This document shows, one piece after another, positions 59,937 to 64,000 of a DNA stretch of 64,000 bases (within the stretch, counting starts at the first letter, position 1; the number at the start of each line of letters is the position of its first letter). Both the position numbers and the translations under genes were made by a program. The DNA is from Bradyrhizobium cosmicum. Lineage in GTDB: Bacteria > Pseudomonadota > Alphaproteobacteria > Rhizobiales > Xanthobacteraceae. The notes beneath the pieces are model-generated. The model saw nothing but the letters and a program-made list of their open reading frames with translations, searched no databases and was not told where the DNA came from. The DNA is taken from assembly GCF_007290395.2 (NCBI RefSeq), contig NZ_CP041656.2, positions 2,294,001 to 2,358,000 of the forward strand, in the 5' to 3' direction.

Positions 59937-60467
59937 GTGCCGGCGCCAATGCCGGCCGTGCGTGAATGCATCAAGATGCTCGATTCCGAGACCAAAGCCG
60001 TCGAGACGCCGGAGGACCATGCCGAGGAGCTTCGGTTATGGCTGCGGCTGCTCACCTGCACGACCCTGATCGAAGGCGAAGTGCGCGGCCGGCTGCGACA
60101 GCGCTTCGATGTCACGTTGCCCCGCTTCGATCTGATGGCGCAGCTCGACAAGGCACCGGACGGCATGACGCTGTCCGACGTCTCCAAGCGCATGATGGTG
60201 TCGAACGGCAACGTTACCGGCCTCGTCGAGCGGCTCGTCGAATCCGGCCATCTCGACCGGCGGACCTCGGAGACGGACCGCCGGGTCCAGGTGATCCGTC
60301 TCACAAAACTCGGCCGCGCCGAGTTCCGCAGGATGGCTGCCGAGCACGAGACCTGGATCGCCGATCTGTTCGCCGACCTGACGCCGAAGGATGTGCGCGA
60401 GCTGATGAGGCTCCTCGCCAAGACAAAGGCGTCGGCGCAGAAATCGGCTGCACGCCGCCGCTCCTGA
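59937..60467 (+). CDS. MarR-family transcriptional regulator
   Basis: The GTG at 59937 has GGGGA four to five bases upstream; ATGs at 59949 and 59970 are alternatives. The 176-residue product is a winged helix of the MarR fold: FDVTLPRFDLMAQLDKAPDGMTLSDVSKRMMVSNGNVTGLVERLVESGHLDRRTSETDRRVQVIRLTKLG, then a dimerisation helix. MarR repressors usually release DNA on binding an aromatic ligand, often the CoA ester. Its gene is flanked by the operator set, and all the sites it could bind lie before genes of the same pathway. Confidence 0.88.
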   Translation: MPAPMPAVRECIKMLDSETKAVETPEDHAEELRLWLRLLTCTTLIEGEVRGRLRQRFDVTLPRFDLMAQLDKAPDGMTLSDVSKRMMVSNGNVTGLVERLVESGHLDRRTSETDRRVQVIRLTKLGRAEFRRMAAEHETWIADLFADLTPKDVRELMRLLAKTKASAQKSAARRRS

Positions 60468-60550
60468 GCCCCCGACGGGCGGGGCCGCTAATCCCACTTT
60501 GCCGCAGGAAATTGCATGGGATGCCCAAAATCCACTATTGCGCCGAATTG

Positions 60551-60565
60551 CTTTAAGCCTAAAAT
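60551..60565. promoter_or_regulatory. Operator-like site before the CoA ligase gene
   Basis: CTTTAAGCCTAAAAT at 60551-60565, about 50 bases before the ligase ATG at 60616. Its complement, together with flanking bases, matches the site at 52497-52516 (shared CTTAAAGCAATT). Confidence 0.58.
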
Positions 60566-60615
60566 GTTTCCCAGATAGTGCTGCCGGGTGCTTTCCATGC
60601 GCAAAGGAGCGTGCG

Positions 60616-62307
60616 ATGGCCAACGCCGCGAAGGTTCAAGTCTCGGGCTCGCATGACGGCAACGCCGCGACGGCCCATGTCGATACGTTCGCGCGGCAGC
60701 ACCTGCCGCCGCGGGAGTTTTGGCCCGAGTTCATCTTCACGCGGCCGGAGCTGCAATATCCGTCGCGGCTGAATTGCGTCAGCTATTTCCTCGACCGTTG
60801 GGTCGAAGAGGGCCGTGGCGATGCGCCCTGCGTCATGAGTCCCGCCGTCAGCTACACCTATCGCGAACTGCAGGCGCTCGTGAACCGCATCGCGAACGTG
60901 CTGGTCGGCAAGCTGGGTCTCGTGACCGGCGGCCGCGTGCTGCTGCGCTCCGCCAATAATCCGATGATGGTCGCGACCTATCTTGCGGTGATCAAGGCAG
61001 GGGGCATTTGCGTTGCGACGATGCCGCTCTTGCGTGCCAAGGAGCTGTCCTATCCGATCCAGAAGGCGGAAATCACGCTCGCGCTCTGCGATGGCAAACT
61101 TTCCGATGAGATGGAGAAGGCGAAGGCCTCGGCGCCCGGGCTCCAGCGCGTGGTCTATTGGGGCAATGGCGCCGCTGACTCGCTCGAGGCCTTGATCGCC
61201 GACGCAAGCCCTGAGTTCACAGCTGTCGATACCGCCTCCGACGACATCTGCCTGATCGCCTTCACGTCGGGCACGACGGGCGATCCCAAAGGCACCATGC
61301 ATTTTCACCGCGACATGCTGGCAGTCTGCGACGGTTATGCGCGCAACATCTTGCGCGCGGAACAGACGGATCGCTTCGTCGGGTCGGCGCCACTCGCGTT
61401 CACCTTCGGCTTCGGTGGTGTGCTGTTCCCGATGCACATAGGCGCCTCCTTCGTCGTGCTGGAGAAGACGACCCCGGACGACATCCTGAATGCGATCGAG
61501 CACTACAAGACCACGGTCTGCTTTACGGCGCCGACCGCATACCGCGCCATGATCGGCAAGCTTCCGGGCCGCGACATTTCCTCGCTGCGCAAATGCGTCT
61601 CTGCCGGCGAGACCCTTCCCAAGCCGACCTTCGATGCCTGGCTCAAGGCCACCGGCATCAAGCTGATGGACGGCATCGGCTCGACCGAGATGCTGCACAT
61701 CTTCATCAGTGCGACCGAAGATGAGATCAGGCCGGGCGCGACCGGCAAGCCGGTGCCGGGCTACGAGGCCAAGATCGTCGATGACGCCGGTGACGACATG
61801 CCGCCGGGCAAGATGGGCCGTCTGGCCGTGCGTGGGCCGACTGGCTGTCGCTATCTCGCCGACGATCGTCAGCGTAAATACGTCCAGAACGGCTGGAATA
61901 TCACCGGCGACACCTATCTGATGGATAGCGACGGTTATTTCTGGTATCAGTCGCGCTCCGACGACATGATCGTATCGGCCGGCTACAACATCGCAGGAAC
62001 GGATGTCGAGTCGGCGCTGCTGACGCATCCCTCCGTCATCGAGTGCGGCGTGGTTGGAGCACCGGACGAGGCGCGCGGAATGATCGTGAAGGCCTACGTC
62101 ATTGCCGCGCCTGGGGTGACGCCGGATGCTCAGCTGGCGGCCGAGTTGCAGGACTATGTCAAACGCGAGATCGCGCCGTACAAATATCCGCGCGCGATCG
62201 AGTTCGTGACGCAGCTACCCAAGACAGAGACCGGCAAATTGAAACGCTTCGCCCTGCGGCAACTGGCGCAGGCCGCCGTGACGTCATCGGGCGTCGCGGC
62301 AGAATGA
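60616..62307 (+). CDS. abmG: 2-Aminobenzoate/benzoate-type CoA ligase
   Basis: The ATG at 60616 (AAAGGAGC upstream) is chosen; the open frame starts at 60499 but crosses the operator site. The 563-residue enzyme has IAFTSGTTGDPKGTMHFHRDMLAVCD, where the MHFHRD form is typical of benzoate- and 2-aminobenzoate-CoA ligases, GIGSTEMLHIFIS, and YLMDSDGYFWYQSRSDDMIVSAGYNIAGTDVE with the C-terminal catalytic Lys in ETGKLKRF. It makes the CoA ester that starts the aerobic anthranilate route. A RidA gene follows after 13 bases. Confidence 0.85.
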   Translation: MANAAKVQVSGSHDGNAATAHVDTFARQHLPPREFWPEFIFTRPELQYPSRLNCVSYFLDRWVEEGRGDAPCVMSPAVSYTYRELQALVNRIANVLVGKLGLVTGGRVLLRSANNPMMVATYLAVIKAGGICVATMPLLRAKELSYPIQKAEITLALCDGKLSDEMEKAKASAPGLQRVVYWGNGAADSLEALIADASPEFTAVDTASDDICLIAFTSGTTGDPKGTMHFHRDMLAVCDGYARNILRAEQTDRFVGSAPLAFTFGFGGVLFPMHIGASFVVLEKTTPDDILNAIEHYKTTVCFTAPTAYRAMIGKLPGRDISSLRKCVSAGETLPKPTFDAWLKATGIKLMDGIGSTEMLHIFISATEDEIRPGATGKPVPGYEAKIVDDAGDDMPPGKMGRLAVRGPTGCRYLADDRQRKYVQNGWNITGDTYLMDSDGYFWYQSRSDDMIVSAGYNIAGTDVESALLTHPSVIECGVVGAPDEARGMIVKAYVIAAPGVTPDAQLAAELQDYVKREIAPYKYPRAIEFVTQLPKTETGKLKRFALRQLAQAAVTSSGVAAE

Positions 62308-62320
62308 AAAGGATCGAGAA

Positions 62321-62785
62321 TTGTCCGTGACGACGCCGAAAGGCCCGCAGCTTGCGGTGCTGCCGACCGCAGCCGAAGATGGCATTCGTTCTGGAGCGCA
62401 GGTGCTTCAGCCTTCCGGCTGGCCTGTGCCGAAGGGCTATGCCAACGGAATGGTGGCTGAAGGGCGCATCGTCGTCACCGGCGGTGTGATCGGCTGGGAC
62501 GCCGAAGAGCGTCTCGCGGATGGCTTCGTCGCGCAGGTGCGCCAGACCCTGAGCAACATCGCCGCGATTCTGGCCGAGGCCGGTGCCCGGCCCGAGCACC
62601 TCGTTCGTCTGACCTGGTATGTCGTCGACATGGACGAATATCTGGCGAACCTGAAGGAGCTGGGCAGGGTCTACCGAGCCATCTTCGGTGCGCACTATCC
62701 CGCGATGGCGCTGCTTCAGGTCGTGCGCCTGGTCGAGAAGACGGCGCGCGTCGAGATCGAGGCCACCGCCGTCATTCCCAACTGA
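62321..62785 (+). CDS. RidA-family protein (enamine/imine deaminase type)
   Basis: The start is the TTG at 62321 (GGA seven bases upstream) or the GTG at 62327. The 154-residue product has the YjgF/RidA core: LQPSGWPVPKGYANGMVAEGRIVVTGGVIGWDAEERL, QVRQTLSNIAAILAEAGARPEHLVRLTWYVVDMDEYLANL, and ends VRLVEKTARVEIEATAVIPN with the conserved Glu. RidA proteins hydrolyse reactive enamines and imines. After monooxygenase/reductase action on 2-aminobenzoyl-CoA the product is an enamine, so a role in the pathway is plausible. It is in one operon with the ligase. Confidence 0.85.
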   Translation: MSVTTPKGPQLAVLPTAAEDGIRSGAQVLQPSGWPVPKGYANGMVAEGRIVVTGGVIGWDAEERLADGFVAQVRQTLSNIAAILAEAGARPEHLVRLTWYVVDMDEYLANLKELGRVYRAIFGAHYPAMALLQVVRLVEKTARVEIEATAVIPN

Positions 62786-62792
62786 GTCAAGC

Positions 62793-63521
62793 TCAGCCCG
62801 CCTTGGCGAGATCGTCGTCCTCAGGCGAGTTCAGATAGACGCCCGACATGGTGTCGACCCAGCACAGATGGTCGTGCACCTTCTTCACGCCTTCCACGTT
62901 CTCCGCCGCGACGACCGCGGCCTGCCGCGTGCGTTCCTCGGTGATCACGCCGCTGAGATGAACGATGCCGTCGCGGACGATGACGTTCAGCCCGAACGGG
63001 CACCAGTCGTTCTTCTCCATCGTCTCGATGATGCGGCCGCGAATGTGATCGTCGTTGGCGGTCGGATCCGGCACCTCGCGGGCGAGGCCAGCGACCGCCT
63101 GCAGCAGGTTGGCGCGGGAGACGATCCCGACCACCTTGTCGCCGCGCACCACCGGCAGGCGCTTCACGTTGTTCCGCTCCATGAGATCGACGATCTCCGC
63201 AAGCGCGGTATCCTCGGTGATGGTGACTGGTTTGGCGGTCATCACTTCCGAGACCTTGCGGCCGTGCTCGTGCACGAAATCGCTGGCGGACTTGCCGGGC
63301 CCGAGGATGAACCGCAGCCAGCGCCCCCGTTTGCGGCCGGTGCCGATCTCGCTGCGGCGGATGAAGTCCCCTTCCGAGACGACGCCGACCAGCTTGCCAC
63401 TATCGTCGACCACGGTGAGGCCGCTAATGTGCCTCTTCAGCATGATATTTGCCGCCTCGACGATACTGGTATCGGGGGCAACCGAGATGACCGATCGGGT
63501 CATGATTTGGTGGGCGCGCAT
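62793..63521 (-). CDS. CBS-domain pair plus BON domain protein
   Basis: A 242-residue protein. The first CBS motif is MRAHQIMTRSVISVAPDTSIVEAANIMLKRHISGLTVVD and the second is VSEVMTAKPVTITEDTALAEIVDLMERNNVKRLPVVRGDKVVGIVSRANLL. The C-terminal 70 residues form a BON domain with DGIVHLSGVITEERTRQAAVVAAENVEGVKKV. CBS pairs bind adenosyl ligands; the BON part often acts at membranes. It is probably a general energy-state sensor. It is convergent with the ridA gene. Confidence 0.88.
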   Translation of the reverse strand: MRAHQIMTRSVISVAPDTSIVEAANIMLKRHISGLTVVDDSGKLVGVVSEGDFIRRSEIGTGRKRGRWLRFILGPGKSASDFVHEHGRKVSEVMTAKPVTITEDTALAEIVDLMERNNVKRLPVVRGDKVVGIVSRANLLQAVAGLAREVPDPTANDDHIRGRIIETMEKNDWCPFGLNVIVRDGIVHLSGVITEERTRQAAVVAAENVEGVKKVHDHLCWVDTMSGVYLNSPEDDDLAKAG

Positions 63522-63734
63522 GAGTGACTCCGCAAAAATCGACGAATTTCGATGGAAGGGAGCCTAATTCACGCATCGAGGTCCGTTTTGACCCAGGTCA
63601 AGCAGGGTGAAGCCGGCCAAGCGATGAAGCAATCGTGATTGGCGGGCGAAGTTGATGCAGCTCAACGGCACCTGAAGCGAGCCGCCATATCCTAGGAAAG
63701 CCCGAAACCGTAAAGCGCGCAGGAATATTCAGCC

Positions 63735-64000
63735 ATGAGCGTCGTGCAGCTTGTCCCACGAGCCGATCAACCGGCTGAAGAGCCCTCCGTCAATCCTGTC
63801 GCGAGCGTCGCTCCTCCGGCCGAAAAGCCGACGACGCAACCGCCGTCAGCGCCAGAACCATACCCGCTCGACCGCGCATTTCACGCCATGCTGGCGCAGT
63901 TCACGGGCGGAATTTCGCCGGTAGCCCTGTCGCTTGCCTGGCTCGATTGGAGTTCGCATCTCGCCGCAGCGCCGCAGCGGCAAACGGAGATCATCAAGAA
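63735..64000 (+). CDS. phaC: PHA synthase (class I), 5' part cut by window end
   Basis: The ATG at 63735 starts MSVVQLVPRADQPAEEPSVN, a Pro-rich leader, then EPYPLDRAFHAMLAQFTGGISPVALSLAWLDWSSHLAAAPQRQTEII up to the last base. This is the N-terminal PHBC_N domain of poly-3-hydroxybutyrate polymerases. The catalytic Cys lies beyond the window. It polymerises 3-hydroxyacyl-CoA on granules that phasins coat. About 88 codons are visible. Confidence 0.82.
   Translation, partial: MSVVQLVPRADQPAEEPSVNPVASVAPPAEKPTTQPPSAPEPYPLDRAFHAMLAQFTGGISPVALSLAWLDWSSHLAAAPQRQTEIIK

Noticed and set aside
60559..62028. Open frame of 489 codons on the minus strand
   Set aside because: Antisense shadow of the CoA ligase gene; no motifs and no ribosome site.
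1..64000. CRISPR arrays and rRNA genes
   Set aside because: No regularly spaced direct repeats with unique spacers and no rRNA-like sequence were seen anywhere in the window.

Overview
The window reads as chromosomal DNA of a Bradyrhizobium-like alphaproteobacterium. This is inferred from the high GC content, a GcrA-type regulator, polyhydroxybutyrate genes (a phasin and the start of phaC), a CoxD/CoxE-like MoxR-VWA pair, many short Bradyrhizobium-type hypothetical proteins and several aromatic/CoA catabolic operons. No species can be fixed from the sequence alone.

Layout. 1-10 kb: the 3' end of a methionine aminopeptidase gene, a MoxR ATPase/VWA pair, a quinone oxidoreductase, an S24-type repressor divergent from a GcrA-like regulator with palindromic operators between them, a phasin and a small cytochrome c. 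11-17 kb: an outer-membrane TpsB transporter without a visible TpsA substrate, divergent from a FecR-domain secreted protein and a CHASE2-PAS-GGDEF-EAL protein. 17.6-20.3 kb: arginase and an enolase-superfamily enzyme. 20.4-35.9 kb: an accessory region of small genes. It holds a tRNA-like gene with a Ser(GCU) anticodon but no long variable arm, an SRAP/HMCES protein, a minimal ATP-dependent DNA ligase, and a prophage-like tail-collar/endolysin/holin module with an FkbM methyltransferase inserted. It also holds five close copies, plus one decayed copy, of an approximately 85-nt promoter-to-terminator cassette that looks like a family of very short RNAs.

36-46.7 kb: a catabolic and uptake locus with a class III CoA-transferase, a two-component flavin monooxygenase, a 3-hydroxyisobutyrate-dehydrogenase-like enzyme, a complete NitT/TauT-type ABC transporter, an IlvD/Edd-type dehydratase and a NicX-like ring-cleavage dioxygenase. 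46.7-62.8 kb: a second, larger locus. Its core is a fused flavin monooxygenase/old-yellow-enzyme protein matching 2-aminobenzoyl-CoA monooxygenase/reductase, a 2-aminobenzoate/benzoate-type CoA ligase, beta-oxidation-type enzymes, a RidA protein, a solute-binding protein and a MarR regulator. This is the aerobic CoA-dependent route for anthranilate or a close analogue. Six similar A/T-rich palindromes (core like TTTGAAGCTCAAA) lie in front of the operons and the marR gene and probably form the regulon's operators. The window ends with a CBS/BON protein and the first 88 codons of a PHA synthase.

The most interesting points are the short RNA cassette family, the class I tRNA with a serine anticodon, the MarR operator set with the anthranilyl-CoA pathway, the orphan TpsB/FecR/c-di-GMP cluster, and the NicX-like locus of unknown substrate. 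All family assignments come from reading motifs by eye; no database search was run.
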